A stretch of DNA of 64,000 nucleotides from an uncultured Prochlorococcus sp. Lineage in GTDB: Bacteria > Cyanobacteriota > Cyanobacteriia > PCC-6307 > Cyanobiaceae. The stretch's first letter is position 1; every line of letters begins with the position of its first letter. The notes below the pieces were generated by a model. That model was not told the DNA's origin. It searched no databases and saw only the letters and a program-made list of their open reading frames with translations. The position numbers were made by a program, and so were the translations under genes. This document shows positions 53,401 through 63,412 of this stretch, one piece after another. The stretch is taken from assembly GCA_902565305.1 (NCBI GenBank), contig CACFEJ010000002.1, positions 1-64,000 on the forward strand, in the 5' to 3' direction.

Positions 53401-54062
53401 AATATGAAGGGAAGAGTCTTGAATCTTTGCAATCAGAAATTTCGATTATAAATGGAAAACTAGAAAGCTTAGAACCTGTCAATATGTTGGCTCTTGATGA
53501 ACTAGAAGAATTAATTGAGAGATTAAATGGTTTGCGAGAAAAATTAGAAATTTTATCTAATGAAAGATCTGAATTATTGCTGAGAATAGAAACTGTATCT
53601 ACGATGCGTCAAGAAGCTTTTATGCAAGCATTTACAGAAGTTGATAAACATTTTAGAGAAATTTTTGCAAATTTATCTGATGGAGATGGATTTCTTCAAC
53701 TTGAAAATCCCAATTCTCCTTTAGAAGGAGGATTAACTTTAGTGGCTCATCCCAAGGGAAAAAATGTCAGAAGATTAGCGTCTATGTCAGGTGGTGAAAA
53801 ATCGTTAACTGCTTTAAGTTTTTTATTTGCTTTGCAAAAGTATAAGCCTTCACCTTTTTATGCATTAGACGAGGTTGATAGTTTTTTAGATGGTATTAAT
53901 GTTGAAAGGTTGTCAAAACTAATATCAAATCAGTCATCAAATGCTCAATTTATAGTCGTAAGTCATAGAAGGCCTATGATTAGTTCATCTGAACGAACAA
54001 TTGGGGTTGCGCAAGCAAGAGGTGCTAATACTCAAGTTCTTGGGTTACCAAATGCTGCATAA
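50472..54062 (+). CDS. smc: Chromosome segregation protein SMC
   Basis: GPNGSGKSNILDGILFCLG, long coiled coils, hinge, SGGEKSLTALSFLFAL, ALDEVDSFLD. Confidence 0.97.
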   Translation: MRLVHINQVEFENFKSFGGNVKIPLEEGFTVVTGPNGSGKSNILDGILFCLGLANSRGMRAERLPDLINNSKVKEGKSSETSVSVKFNIQDWSPREDLPPLELEEEDIALNKGQKEWLVSRKLRLMPGGSYASTYTSDGKQCTLQQIQRILRDISVDPEGSNVVMQGDVTRIVSMNNKERRNLIDELAGVALFDTRIEQTNAKLNDVFERQERCEILENELQSSKNKLEKECEKAKRYKELKAKLLQIIELEKVLIFEKQVKHVESIEKKESEIEKNKILFNKQKESISKEISVLEDALKILVDELKEKGEDKLIKVNSDIGSINSSLRELDRISILNKEEGIKLQKQRDEIAISKRNIESEKMRQENFDDNFLNQLNLQIDDLSLKHKLSRKKLSDAAGESGEFSKQSIKLNAELESIKNQINPLEIKKRKIEEETIQNNIQKVEILSQIESLDLEKQKLFQGNQRKKETSDTKNKNLASNSAEINSLKNEIDLLIKTKSRLNNEQLRLEKDLSRFESRKEALNESRGSYALRILLEAGLEGIHGYVAQLGEVSEKNRYALEIAAGNRLGQIVVDNDHIAAKAIEILKKKKAGRLTFLPLNRIKSQKKNYAISRFENNRESGFIDKAINLITFDEVYSDVFRYVFGDTLVFSDLSSARLSTRKNRLVTLSGELLEASGAITGGSKLNKDLAYRFGINNDIDDSSPIKERLLVIEEALKESNNDLIIKNNRLSILNSNRSQIIEDCASFNKEIEVNQDSLKAVSQRVEDCKSRLNKLDTANNLLVKELGHLKNQLKPYHDKFDQLQTIQKANYEKNQKSSLIAFNDDFNNLDKKLELLIKERNILLDKKNQFALNKERINNSLKITLLQEKNLQESIKQLAIAHSEWIEKRDEFKKELSDLDNQKNSLEKNLGLLRRKRDELNSSISNKRQEYNNYLLKLEYLERDMHSLKEEMRSEKIKLENYKKDLPNPSPEFGEYEGKSLESLQSEISIINGKLESLEPVNMLALDELEELIERLNGLREKLEILSNERSELLLRIETVSTMRQEAFMQAFTEVDKHFREIFANLSDGDGFLQLENPNSPLEGGLTLVAHPKGKNVRRLASMSGGEKSLTALSFLFALQKYKPSPFYALDEVDSFLDGINVERLSKLISNQSSNAQFIVVSHRRPMISSSERTIGVAQARGANTQVLGLPNAA

Positions 54063-54107
54063 ACACACTTTTTTAAATTTATACGTCAGAATGATAAAAA
54101 GAAATTT

Positions 54108-55151
54108 ATGAGCTTGTCTAACACATCTGCTAATAAGAATCTCCCTAACTCGGTTCCTAGTGAACGTTTATGGTTAAGGTCAGAATTAATGGGAACACAA
54201 GTGATAACTACTGATACTGGAAGGCGGCTAGGCGTAGTTGGCGAAGTTGTTGTTGATATTGATAGAAGAGAGGTGGTCGCTTTGGGACTAAGAGATAATC
54301 CACTTACAAGATTTTTACCAGGTTTGCCAAAATGGATGCCTTTGGAAAGTATAAAGCAAGTTGGAGATGTCATATTAGTTGACTCCCTAGATTCTTTGAG
54401 TGAAAGTTTTTCTCCAGAAAGGTATGGGAAGGTAATTAATTGTCAAGTGATTACAGAATCTGGACAACTTCTGGGAAGAGTTCTTGGCTTTTCTTTTGAT
54501 ATTGAGACTGGGGATTTGATATCTCTTGTTATGGGTGCTGTTGGTGTTCCGCTTTTAGGCGAGGGAGTTTTAAGTACTTGGGAAATACCTGTTGAGGAAA
54601 TTGTAAGTAGTGGTACTGATAGGATTATTGTTTATGAAGGTGCGGAAGAGAAATTGAAGCAACTAAGTAGTGGACTACTTGAGAAACTTGGAGTCGGGGG
54701 TTCTTCATGGGATGAAAGGGAAGTAAATGGATACTCAGCAAATCTTGTACCTGTTGAGAATCAGTTACTTTCAGGTTCTGAATCAGAACAGCAAAACAAT
54801 TTGGTCGAGGAATATGAAGAAGTTGTGGAACAAGATGATTATGAAGATGATTATGAAGATGAACTTGAATATGTTGAAATAAAGGGTTCTGAAGAAGAAA
54901 TAAATAATAGAAAAAAGCTATATATGGATAATGATGATTCTGATCAGATCCAGAATCAAAATAGTGTTAATCAAATAGATGAAAAAAATAATATTGATTT
55001 AAAGCAAAAAAAACAATCATCTACTAATTTAGCTGCGAAAAGACCAATTCAAAATGCAACTGAAACTTTAGATATTGAACCACTAAACGAACAAAAGTTA
55101 GTTAAAGATAATAAAAAATCAGAAAAGTTTGAAATTGATGATCCCTGGTAA
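54108..55151 (+). CDS. PRC-barrel domain protein with acidic low-complexity C-terminus
   Basis: GTQVITTDTGRRLGVVGEVVVDIDRREVVAL and second copy CQVITESGQLLGRVLGFSFDIETGDLISLVMG. Confidence 0.85.
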   Translation: MSLSNTSANKNLPNSVPSERLWLRSELMGTQVITTDTGRRLGVVGEVVVDIDRREVVALGLRDNPLTRFLPGLPKWMPLESIKQVGDVILVDSLDSLSESFSPERYGKVINCQVITESGQLLGRVLGFSFDIETGDLISLVMGAVGVPLLGEGVLSTWEIPVEEIVSSGTDRIIVYEGAEEKLKQLSSGLLEKLGVGGSSWDEREVNGYSANLVPVENQLLSGSESEQQNNLVEEYEEVVEQDDYEDDYEDELEYVEIKGSEEEINNRKKLYMDNDDSDQIQNQNSVNQIDEKNNIDLKQKKQSSTNLAAKRPIQNATETLDIEPLNEQKLVKDNKKSEKFEIDDPW

Positions 55152-55154
55152 TTG

Positions 55155-56420
55155 TTAAAGTTTTTTTATTGAATTAACAATTATAGAAGCAAGTTTTTTT
55201 GCAGCACCTTTATCGCCTCTTTCTTTGTTTAGATTATCCCTAATACTTTTTAATTGATCTCTATTTTTAATAAGAAATAATACTTCTCTTGCAATTTTTG
55301 TTGTCGAAATATTACCTATCCTTTCAGGGACAATCATTCTTTTAGCTTTAATATTTGGCCAAGCAAAAAACTTCTTTTTTTTAAAATAGAAATTTTTAAT
55401 TATAAAAGTTAGGAATCTATTTATGAATGAAATTTTTCCAACTACTCCAAAAATACCATCCCAAGCGTTCATCATATTTAAATGTTGAGTTGGCAGAACA
55501 ACTAACATTGGAAGACTAATTGCTGCTAATTCTGCAGTATTTGCTCCTACAGTTGTAATTGCTAGATCACATTCTTTTAATATTTCATAGCAAGGATGTT
55601 TCTTGATTAGATAAATCTTTGTTTTTTTTGATGTTTCAATTACATAATCAAAACTAGAGTCTTTGAAGTTTTTAATTGTTTTGATTTTTGATGAGTAATA
55701 TTTAGCAATTGGATTTTTGTTGCTTTGAAAAAATAAATATTCACTTTTATTAGTAGTTGGTGCAATGGGGATTATAAAATTTATATTTTGATTTTCTTTA
55801 GCGATATGATCTGCAACTTCTAAGAAGAAAGGAATTCCAATAGAAAGCTTTGCTTTCTTAGAACCAGGCAATAATGCAATGTAGTGTTTTTCTTTATTTC
55901 TTAGTGATATTTCGCTATTAAGTTTGATATCTGCCATCAAATCGCCAATTACTTTACATTTATATTTATATCTTTTAGGAATTAACTCTTTTACTTTTAC
56001 ATTCATAGCAGCAATTTCATTGGTCCATTTAGGCCATCGTGAAACCCATTCAGCATATGTGATATTTAAATAACCTAATCTTTTAGCTAATAAAATGCTC
56101 CAAAATTGATCCCCACCTAGGAAAATAACTATCCCTTTTTTTGGCCAATCAGCAAAGGAATGTGGCTTTATTAATAATTTCCAAAAACTTTTTGATTTTG
56201 TAATTAATTCGAATTTATTCCATGAATTTGCAACTAAAAATTCTTTACCAGTGGCATTTGGGCAAGGAACAAGGACTAACCTAAGAGTGAAATCTTGTTT
56301 ATCTTCATCACATAGTGATTTATTTATTTTGTTTAGCTCATTCACTACAGGATTTACCCATGTAGTTAATTCACCAGGACCATTGGAAATTATAACTACT
56401 GCAACTGATTCTTTTTTCAT
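55155..56420 (-). CDS. Lipid-A-disaccharide synthase-related glycosyltransferase-like protein
   Basis: ISNGPGELTTWVNPVVNEL, LLPGSKKAKL, TTVGANTAELAAISLPMLVVLP; ORF-track start overlaps tRNA, true start probably 56420. Confidence 0.8.
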   Translation of the reverse strand: MKKESVAVVIISNGPGELTTWVNPVVNELNKINKSLCDEDKQDFTLRLVLVPCPNATGKEFLVANSWNKFELITKSKSFWKLLIKPHSFADWPKKGIVIFLGGDQFWSILLAKRLGYLNITYAEWVSRWPKWTNEIAAMNVKVKELIPKRYKYKCKVIGDLMADIKLNSEISLRNKEKHYIALLPGSKKAKLSIGIPFFLEVADHIAKENQNINFIIPIAPTTNKSEYLFFQSNKNPIAKYYSSKIKTIKNFKDSSFDYVIETSKKTKIYLIKKHPCYEILKECDLAITTVGANTAELAAISLPMLVVLPTQHLNMMNAWDGIFGVVGKISFINRFLTFIIKNFYFKKKKFFAWPNIKAKRMIVPERIGNISTTKIAREVLFLIKNRDQLKSIRDNLNKERGDKGAAKKLASIIVNSIKKL

Positions 56421-56445
56421 TGCAGTTAAACCAGAATACATTAAA

Positions 56446-56527
56446 TGCGGACGGCGAGACTTGAACTCGCAAGGCCGAAGCCACACGCTCCTTAGACGTG
56501 CGCGTCTACCAATTCCGCCACGTCCGC
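56446..56527 (-). tRNA. tRNA-Leu, anticodon read as AAG
   Basis: Cloverleaf GCGGACG...CACGT-CTAAGGA-GCGTG (anticodon stem-loop)...variable arm...CGAG-TTCAAGT-CTCG...CGTCCGC-A. Confidence 0.93.
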
Positions 56528-56787
56528 AAAGGGTTTTCAGCAGCCGGGGGATGCTTAAACCTTAAAAATATCATACATTATTGGCTGAATGAAGCATGTA
56601 GTTCGAAAAGAGTTTTTTTGAATATGATGAATAATTTTTCTATTGCATAAAACAAATATTTATACATATATAACGTTTTAGGTTGTATTGTAAAAAATGT
56701 CCTCTGATCACTAAAAAATTTTGTTGAATACTTTGGCAAATAATTTTTTATTTTAAGTCATTTCATTTCTTCAATTTTATTTTCATA

Positions 56788-58137
56788 ATGGTTGAAAAAG
56801 TTTTAATTGCTAATCGTGGAGAAATAGCTTTACGAATTGTCAGAAGTTGTAGAGAACTAGGTATTGCAACCGTTGCAGTTTTTAGCACTGTAGATAAAAA
56901 AGCATTGCATGTTCAGCTTGCTGATGAGGCAGTTTGCGTAGGAGATTCATTAAGTAATAAGAGTTATTTAAATATTCCAAATATACTTGCTGCTGCTACA
57001 TCGAGAGGAGTTGATGCTATTCATCCTGGTTATGGATTTCTTGCAGAAAATGATAAATTTGCTGAGATGTGTAATGATCACGGCATAGTTTTTATTGGCC
57101 CATCTCCTAAAGCTATTAGATCAATGGGAGATAAATCTACAGCTAAAGAAACTATGGAAGCAGTTGGAGTTCCAACAGTACCTGGTAGTAAAGGCTTGTT
57201 ATCAAATGTTGATGAGGCTTATAAATTGGCAGACGATATTGGCTATCCGGTAATTATTAAAGCCACTGCTGGAGGAGGTGGAAGAGGTATGCGGTTGGTT
57301 GAAAACTCTGATAATCTAGAAAAAATGTTTAAAGCAGCTCAAGGCGAAGCAGAAGCAGCTTTTGGTAACGATGGTTTATATATGGAGAAATTTATAAAGA
57401 AGCCAAGACATGTAGAAATTCAAATTTTGGCCGATAGGTCGGGTAATGTTGTTCATTTAGGAGAGCGAGATTGTTCAGTTCAAAGAAGACATCAGAAGTT
57501 ACTAGAGGAGTCTCCTAGTCCCGCAATTAATACTGAGCTAAGAAAAAAAATGGGGAACGCAGCTATTGCTGCTGCAAAAAGTATCGGCTACGAAGGGGCG
57601 GGGACAGTTGAATTTTTAGTTGATGCTGATGATAATTTTTATTTTATGGAGATGAATACTAGGATTCAAGTTGAACATCCTGTTACTGAAATGGTTACAG
57701 GAGTTGATTTAATAGCTGAGCAAATTAAAATCGCAAGCGGAGCAAACTTGGAATTTAATCAGGATGATATCCATTTAAATGGTCATGCCATTGAATGTAG
57801 AATCAATGCTGAAGATCCTTCTCACAATTTCCGACCATCACCCGGAAAAATAACTGGGTGGCTTCCTCCTGGTGGCCCAGGTGTAAGGGTGGATAGTCAT
57901 GTCTATACAGGCTATGAAATCCCTCCTTTCTATGACTCATTAATTGGTAAATTAATAGTCTGGGGAAAGGATCGTAATACTGCAATTAAACGTATGAATA
58001 GGGCTTTAAATGAATGTGCAGTAACTGGTATTCCTACAACAATTAACTTTCATCTAACCTTACTGAATAAATCTAAATTTAAGCAGGGTAAGATACATAC
58101 TAAATATGTAGAGGAAGAATTATTGCCAAATTACTGA
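56788..58137 (+). CDS. accC: Acetyl-CoA carboxylase biotin carboxylase subunit
   Basis: [48 protein letters not shown]. Confidence 0.98.
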   Translation: MVEKVLIANRGEIALRIVRSCRELGIATVAVFSTVDKKALHVQLADEAVCVGDSLSNKSYLNIPNILAAATSRGVDAIHPGYGFLAENDKFAEMCNDHGIVFIGPSPKAIRSMGDKSTAKETMEAVGVPTVPGSKGLLSNVDEAYKLADDIGYPVIIKATAGGGGRGMRLVENSDNLEKMFKAAQGEAEAAFGNDGLYMEKFIKKPRHVEIQILADRSGNVVHLGERDCSVQRRHQKLLEESPSPAINTELRKKMGNAAIAAAKSIGYEGAGTVEFLVDADDNFYFMEMNTRIQVEHPVTEMVTGVDLIAEQIKIASGANLEFNQDDIHLNGHAIECRINAEDPSHNFRPSPGKITGWLPPGGPGVRVDSHVYTGYEIPPFYDSLIGKLIVWGKDRNTAIKRMNRALNECAVTGIPTTINFHLTLLNKSKFKQGKIHTKYVEEELLPNY

Positions 58138-58155
58138 GAAATAATTAAAAAATTT

Positions 58156-58470
58156 CTATGAAATATGTGTATTCAATGCAAGTTTTATAAGCCCTTGCTG
58201 ACCGACTAATATTTCTCTTAAAAAGCTTATAAATCCGATCCAAATTACGGGTCCAACATCAACGCCTCCGATAGGAGGAATTAGTTTTCTTGTTAAATTA
58301 AGAATGGAGCTTGATGGTATTGAAACTAATAACCATAAACCTTTACTTAAATCAATTTTTGGGTACCAAGTAAGTATTAATCTTATTAGAAAAACTATAG
58401 TTAGATATGAAAGAGAAATTCCCAAACTAATATCTAAAATTTGAAGAGAGTTTACAAGCAACGAAATCAC
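58156..58470 (-). CDS. YggT family membrane protein
   Basis: YLTIVFLIRLILTWYPKI, LTRKLIPPIGGVDVGPVIWIGFI. Confidence 0.88.
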   Translation of the reverse strand: MISLLVNSLQILDISLGISLSYLTIVFLIRLILTWYPKIDLSKGLWLLVSIPSSSILNLTRKLIPPIGGVDVGPVIWIGFISFLREILVGQQGLIKLALNTHIS

Positions 58471-58551
58471 AATTATTTAATTCATCTTAATAAATAACCC
58501 ATTGAAACGTATTTAATTCGTATTATAAATTGAGAATTTAATATTTTAAAA

Positions 58552-58737
58552 GTGTTTCAAATCTCAAATTTATTACTAGCCGCAGATTTTTCTGCTGAAG
58601 TTGCAAATAATTCTGCGGTGGGAATGATAGGCAGTTTTATTGCTGCTGCCTTACTTATCGTTATTCCAGCCACTGCATTTTTGATTTTTGTCAGCCAGAA
58701 AGATTCTCTCGATCGTACTTCTACTGGAAGACGCTAG
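58552..58737 (+). CDS. psbX: Photosystem II protein PsbX
   Basis: 61-aa single-TM protein [35 protein letters not shown]. Confidence 0.85.
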   Translation: MFQISNLLLAADFSAEVANNSAVGMIGSFIAAALLIVIPATAFLIFVSQKDSLDRTSTGRR

Positions 58738-58815
58738 TTTTTGTAGAAGTTTTAAGTACACTATATATAAGGGATATAAGTAACCCTTTAAAAAATAAAT
58801 TTTTGGAGAAAGAAT

Positions 58816-59745
58816 GTGGTCAATGCTAGTCTCAATTGGGCCAGTATTGTTGGTATAGTTCTCGCAGTATGTGGAGGAGGCCTTTATTTTTTAAGGTCCT
58901 TTAAGCCTGCCTTGGCGCGGGATTATGATGTTTTCTTCGCAGCAATTGGACTTTTGTGCGGTGGAATATTATTTTTTCAAGGCTGGAGGTTAGATCCTAT
59001 CCTTCAGTTTGGTCAGTTTTTATTAGCAGGAACTACAGTTTTTTTCGCATATGAAAGTGTGCGATTGAGGGGAGTTGCTACTGATCAAGCTAGAAGGTCA
59101 TCTTATTTTGATGATGATCCTATTTCTGATGTTCCAAGAAATTCTAGAGGTCGATTTAACGAGGATTATGATAGGTTTGAAGAACCTGAAAGACCATCTA
59201 GAAGATTTAAACCTCAAGAAGATGAATTTGAAGAAGACTATACGGAGGGGAGATCTCGTAGGAGGAATGTTTCAAGAGCCATACCTTCTGCTGCAGCAAG
59301 TAGAAGTAGGCCATCTACAAGGGAAATAAGTCAGTTTGAAAATGACGAGCCTATAAGAAGGAGAAGACAGACTTCTGAAGATAGAAATAGGAAACAACCA
59401 GAAACAAATAATTTTGGTGAAAGAAGAAATTTATCTCGCGATGAAGTTAAAACAGGGTCAAGACCCAGAATGAATCGTACAGTTTCTAGACAAGATAATA
59501 TCTCTCCTCCGGCGGATTCTACTCCATTAAGAAAGAAACCTACTAGATCCTCTATTAGGCAGCAAACTTCAACAGCTCAAGTAGAAGATGCTTCATTTAA
59601 AGATGCTAATCAAGCTAAAAAACCACGTGAGACTCGTAGAGTAAGCTCTTCAGCTAGATCAAGTTCAAAAAATCCAAATAGTAGATATAACGTTGGAACA
59701 AACAAGAAAAAACCTAGAGATAACAGTTCTAGATTTGATGATTAA
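58816..59745 (+). CDS. Ycf66 family protein with long Arg/Ser-rich tail
   Basis: N-terminal membrane region (NWASIVGIVLAVCGGGLYFLRSFKPALARDYDVFFAAIGLLCGGILFFQGWRLDPILQFGQ) then disordered basic tail. Confidence 0.88.
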   Translation: MVNASLNWASIVGIVLAVCGGGLYFLRSFKPALARDYDVFFAAIGLLCGGILFFQGWRLDPILQFGQFLLAGTTVFFAYESVRLRGVATDQARRSSYFDDDPISDVPRNSRGRFNEDYDRFEEPERPSRRFKPQEDEFEEDYTEGRSRRRNVSRAIPSAAASRSRPSTREISQFENDEPIRRRRQTSEDRNRKQPETNNFGERRNLSRDEVKTGSRPRMNRTVSRQDNISPPADSTPLRKKPTRSSIRQQTSTAQVEDASFKDANQAKKPRETRRVSSSARSSSKNPNSRYNVGTNKKKPRDNSSRFDD

Positions 59746-60021
59746 TTATAGGATTCCTGCCCATTTCAAAAACGATTGTTTACTAAATAATTCAATTAAT
59801 ATTATTGAAAGAAAGCCAATCATTGCGAATCTTCCATTAGTTTTTTCAGAATAGCAACTCCAACCAAATTTATATTCATCTTTAATTTCTATCGATTTTT
59901 CATCTAATTGATTATCTCCAATTTGTTCATTGATATAATTTGGATCTTTCTGCTGTTCTATAAAACTCTCATTCTCTAGATTAGTGACTTCTGAGTTAGT
60001 TTGTTCTTCTTTCGAATTCAT
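59746..60021 (-). CDS. High-light-inducible protein
   Basis: Hlip motif EKTNGRFAMIGFLSIILIELFS. Confidence 0.93.
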   Translation of the reverse strand: MNSKEEQTNSEVTNLENESFIEQQKDPNYINEQIGDNQLDEKSIEIKDEYKFGWSCYSEKTNGRFAMIGFLSIILIELFSKQSFLKWAGIL

Positions 60022-60029
60022 TTTTTTTG

Positions 60030-62072
60030 TTAATCCTTAAAATTATACTTATCAGACGTCAATAATTTCCAGTCTCCCTGTCCATTTAATTCTAAAATAT
60101 TCTCATGGAAATCTTTTAAGCTTGGTCTATGTCCAACACTAATAAGAGAAAGTTCTCTTTCCTTAAGTAAACTATATAGTTTTTTTTCAGTATTAATATC
60201 TAAAGCACTTGTTGCTTCATCAAGTACTGCAAATCTTGGAGAATTTAGTAAGAGTCTTGCAAAAGCCAATCTTTGTTGCTCGCCTAAGGAAAGAATTCGT
60301 GGCCAATCTTGTTTGATATCAAGATTAGGATACCGATCCACTAAAGTTTTTAAATTTACTTCATGAAGTACAGAAGTAAGATGTTCATCACTAAATTTCT
60401 TGACTGCTGTGGGATAACATAATTGTTCCCTTAAAGAACCAAGTAGCATATATGGTTTTTGAGGTATGAATAATAATTCCCCAATTTTTGGTTTTTTAAT
60501 TACTCCCTGATCGGGTTCCCATAAACCACTAATCATTCTTAGTAAAGATGTTTTTCCGCACCCAGATGGTCCTACTACCAAAAGTGATTGATTATTCTCG
60601 ATACTCAAATTTAAATTTTTAATTATTGTTTTATTTGATCCTGGTGGGCAAAGGTCAGCATTATTAATAAGAATTGAGGGATAATCTGAAATAACGTTTT
60701 GATTACTTGTTGGGTTGGTTTGACTAATGGATTCAACTTTTGATTGGAATCCTTCTAATCTGCCAATACCAGCAGTAAATTTTGCAAGTTCTTCGATTTG
60801 ATTAACAATGAAAAATAACGAACCTTCAACCATTCCAAATGCAAAGCTTGCCTGAATAAAGCGTCCATAATCAATATCACCTTTAAAGTAAGGGATTGCC
60901 ATTATTAAATATGGAAAGAAATTTCCAGCATAATTAATTGATCTCCTCATTACGTCTATTATTACTCTCCATATAATCAGTAAATTAAAGTTTCTCACCA
61001 CTTCTCCTAAGCGTCTTTCAGTTTCACTTCGCTCTGGATTCTCCCCAGAGTAAAAGGCTATTGATTCAGCATTATCTCGAATATGTACTAAGCCATATCG
61101 AAAATCTGCTTCATATCTGAGTTGATCAAAGTCAATCTTTACAAGATTTTTTCCAGCAATTAAAAGGATAGAAGTTGCAAATGCGGCGTAACCAAATAAA
61201 GAAAAAGTAAGTGTTGTACTAATACTCCATAAAATAAGAATATTAAGTGAAAATGTTAGTAAGGCATCAAAAATACCTAATGTGAAAGAGAGACTTTGCC
61301 CGGTAAAAGCTCGTGTATCATCTGTGATTCTTTGATCGGGATTATCTACATCGGTTTGTTCTTCATCATTGGGATTTAACTGGTAATAAGCTTTATTAGT
61401 CATATAATCTTTGACTAGACTTTTTGAAAGCCATTCTCTCCAAATTATTCCTAACTTATATGTAAAAAATATTTGGGAAACCCTTATTGGTAGAGCAACA
61501 GCGAAACAACAAGCGTAAATTCCCAATATCCGATAAAATCCATCTTCTTGCTTTTCTACTAAAGCATTTGTTAAATCTCTTGCAATGAATCCAATACCTG
61601 CATTTATTCCGTTTACAGCTAAAAGCATTAATACAATTATCGCAAGGAATAACCAATGTAACCATCTACGGTTTTTTAATTGACGTCTTAAGCTAAAAAA
61701 GCTTCCTGATCCAATTAGAAATAATGCAGAAAAAAGCAATCCCCAACTCCCCGCCCAAATTGAATTGACAGTACTTACTACACCTCCGAAATACTTTTCA
61801 AGAAAAATTGGTTGAAAGCTTTCAAAAAAACTTATTATTCCTGTAAGACCAACAAGTACTACTCCACCAACACAAAATAAAAGAGAAATCAAAAGCCATA
61901 TGAATTGGAATCCATTACATTGGTCTATCGGAAGAAAAAACGGCTGGGACAACTTCCTTAATTTTTGTAATTGGTACAGTATTTTGGATTTATTATTAAC
62001 TTCTTTATTCATTACTCCAACTAGTGTTATGAAATAAATTATAACTTTTAGCAGTCTATTGACCAAAGCCAA
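60030..62072 (-). CDS. SbmA/BacA/YddA-type ABC transporter, fused membrane and ATPase domains
   Basis: TM domain plus GPSGCGKTSLLRMISGLW, LSLGEQQRLAFARLLL, AVLDEATSALD. Confidence 0.92.
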   Translation of the reverse strand: MALVNRLLKVIIYFITLVGVMNKEVNNKSKILYQLQKLRKLSQPFFLPIDQCNGFQFIWLLISLLFCVGGVVLVGLTGIISFFESFQPIFLEKYFGGVVSTVNSIWAGSWGLLFSALFLIGSGSFFSLRRQLKNRRWLHWLFLAIIVLMLLAVNGINAGIGFIARDLTNALVEKQEDGFYRILGIYACCFAVALPIRVSQIFFTYKLGIIWREWLSKSLVKDYMTNKAYYQLNPNDEEQTDVDNPDQRITDDTRAFTGQSLSFTLGIFDALLTFSLNILILWSISTTLTFSLFGYAAFATSILLIAGKNLVKIDFDQLRYEADFRYGLVHIRDNAESIAFYSGENPERSETERRLGEVVRNFNLLIIWRVIIDVMRRSINYAGNFFPYLIMAIPYFKGDIDYGRFIQASFAFGMVEGSLFFIVNQIEELAKFTAGIGRLEGFQSKVESISQTNPTSNQNVISDYPSILINNADLCPPGSNKTIIKNLNLSIENNQSLLVVGPSGCGKTSLLRMISGLWEPDQGVIKKPKIGELLFIPQKPYMLLGSLREQLCYPTAVKKFSDEHLTSVLHEVNLKTLVDRYPNLDIKQDWPRILSLGEQQRLAFARLLLNSPRFAVLDEATSALDINTEKKLYSLLKERELSLISVGHRPSLKDFHENILELNGQGDWKLLTSDKYNFKD

Positions 62073-62334
62073 TAAATGAAAGTGCCCAGTCAGGTAAATT
62101 CAAATAATTCAAAATTGTTGCATCAAATTCATGGACTTTTGGAAAAGATTTATCTAATGCCCACCACAGTAGAAAAGGTAAATTAAATAAAATTTGTAAT
62201 TGCCATTTATAAGTTAAAACTTTCCAAATTTTTATTAACTTAGTTTTGAGTGAATCATCTAGCTCTTCCCAATTTTTTGAGATTAAATTGAATAAATTTT
62301 TAGATTGTGTATTTAAAGACTCTGGAGTATTCAT
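62056..62334 (-). CDS. Hypothetical protein
   Basis: 92-aa ORF with LQILFNLPFLLWWALDKS; overlaps the ABC gene start. Confidence 0.6.
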   Translation of the reverse strand: MNTPESLNTQSKNLFNLISKNWEELDDSLKTKLIKIWKVLTYKWQLQILFNLPFLLWWALDKSFPKVHEFDATILNYLNLPDWALSFIGFGQ

Positions 62335-62380
62335 TTTGTTTTTATTTATTTATAACCCATTAATATTTCTTTCGAGAGTT

Positions 62381-62722
62381 TTAACCTGGAGGCCAATTCA
62401 TTTTTCTTCCAGATAAAAAATGAATATGTAAATGAAAAACTGTTTGTCCCGATTCTGCTCCAGTGTTAATTACTGTTCTCCAATTAGTTAAATTTTTTGA
62501 TTTAGCTATTTTGCTACCAACAAAAAGTAAATGCCCTAATAAATTTGCATCTTGCTCAATACACTCTAATAAACTGATTATTGGCTTTTTAGGAATCACT
62601 AAAAAATGAACTGGAGCTTGTGCCTGGATATCATTAAACGCAATACAAAACTTATCTTCATAAAGCTTATCGCAGGGTATTTCTTCATTAATGATTTTTT
62701 GAAATATTGTTGTTTCAGTCAT
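62381..62722 (-). CDS. HIT family protein
   Basis: FLVIPKKPI, GQTVFHLHIHFLSGR (HxHxH). Confidence 0.95.
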   Translation of the reverse strand: MTETTIFQKIINEEIPCDKLYEDKFCIAFNDIQAQAPVHFLVIPKKPIISLLECIEQDANLLGHLLFVGSKIAKSKNLTNWRTVINTGAESGQTVFHLHIHFLSGRKMNWPPG

Positions 62723-62726
62723 TAAA

Positions 62727-63332
62727 TTAATTAATTGAGATAACGTCTTTTTCGTTAAACCCTTCTTTTAAAAGTTCTTTGTTCAAATCATCTTTTGATG
62801 TAACTCTATCTACAAATAAGATGCCATTTAAGTGATCCATTTCGTGTTGAATACACCTCGCTAGAAGTCCATCGGCTTTCATTTTACGTGGTCGTCCCAT
62901 TTCATCTCTAAATTTCAATTTTATAGTTGATGGTCTTACTACATTCAAATAGACGCCAGGTATACTCAAGCAGCCTTCTTCATATGAATTAAGGGTTGTT
63001 CCAAAGTCTGTAATTTCCGGATTGATTAATATTAAAGGTTCTGCTGCTGAATCTTCAAAATTTACGTCTATGACAAGAAGCTCTTTGTTGATTCCAATTT
63101 GAGGTGCAGCAAGTCCAATTCCTTTAGCTGCATACATGCTTTGAAGCATTTCTCTGGCAAGTTTTCTAATCGATTCGTCAACTTTATTTATTCTTTTGGA
63201 ATTTTGTCTTAATACATCATCACCAAGTTTATAAATGTCTAGAGATGGCTTACCTGGTTGTTCTTTTGCAATTTTTTCTGCGATTCCATTTGTTCTTGAC
63301 TTTTTTGCAAGTTTTGAAAAATGGTTTGCCAC
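62727..63332 (-). CDS. def: Peptide deformylase
   Basis: GIGLAAPQIG, EEGCLSIPG, QHEMDHLNGILF. Confidence 0.97.
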   Translation of the reverse strand: MANHFSKLAKKSRTNGIAEKIAKEQPGKPSLDIYKLGDDVLRQNSKRINKVDESIRKLAREMLQSMYAAKGIGLAAPQIGINKELLVIDVNFEDSAAEPLILINPEITDFGTTLNSYEEGCLSIPGVYLNVVRPSTIKLKFRDEMGRPRKMKADGLLARCIQHEMDHLNGILFVDRVTSKDDLNKELLKEGFNEKDVISIN

Positions 63333-63412
63333 GTTAAAAAAAAGGTTTTTGTTTAAGAGTTTAGCTATAAAAATACTAGCACTTTAATTTGCATTCTTTA
63401 TAGTTTTTTTAA

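Noticed and set aside
56421-56486. Extended N-terminus MWLRPCEFKSRRPHLMYSGLTA of the LpxB-like ORF
   Set aside because: Reads through the tRNA-Leu gene; internal start at 56420 (MKKESVAVV) is more plausible.
56251-56565. 104-aa plus-strand ORF overlapping tRNA-Leu
   Set aside because: Antisense to the LpxB-like gene and runs through the tRNA; translation artefact.
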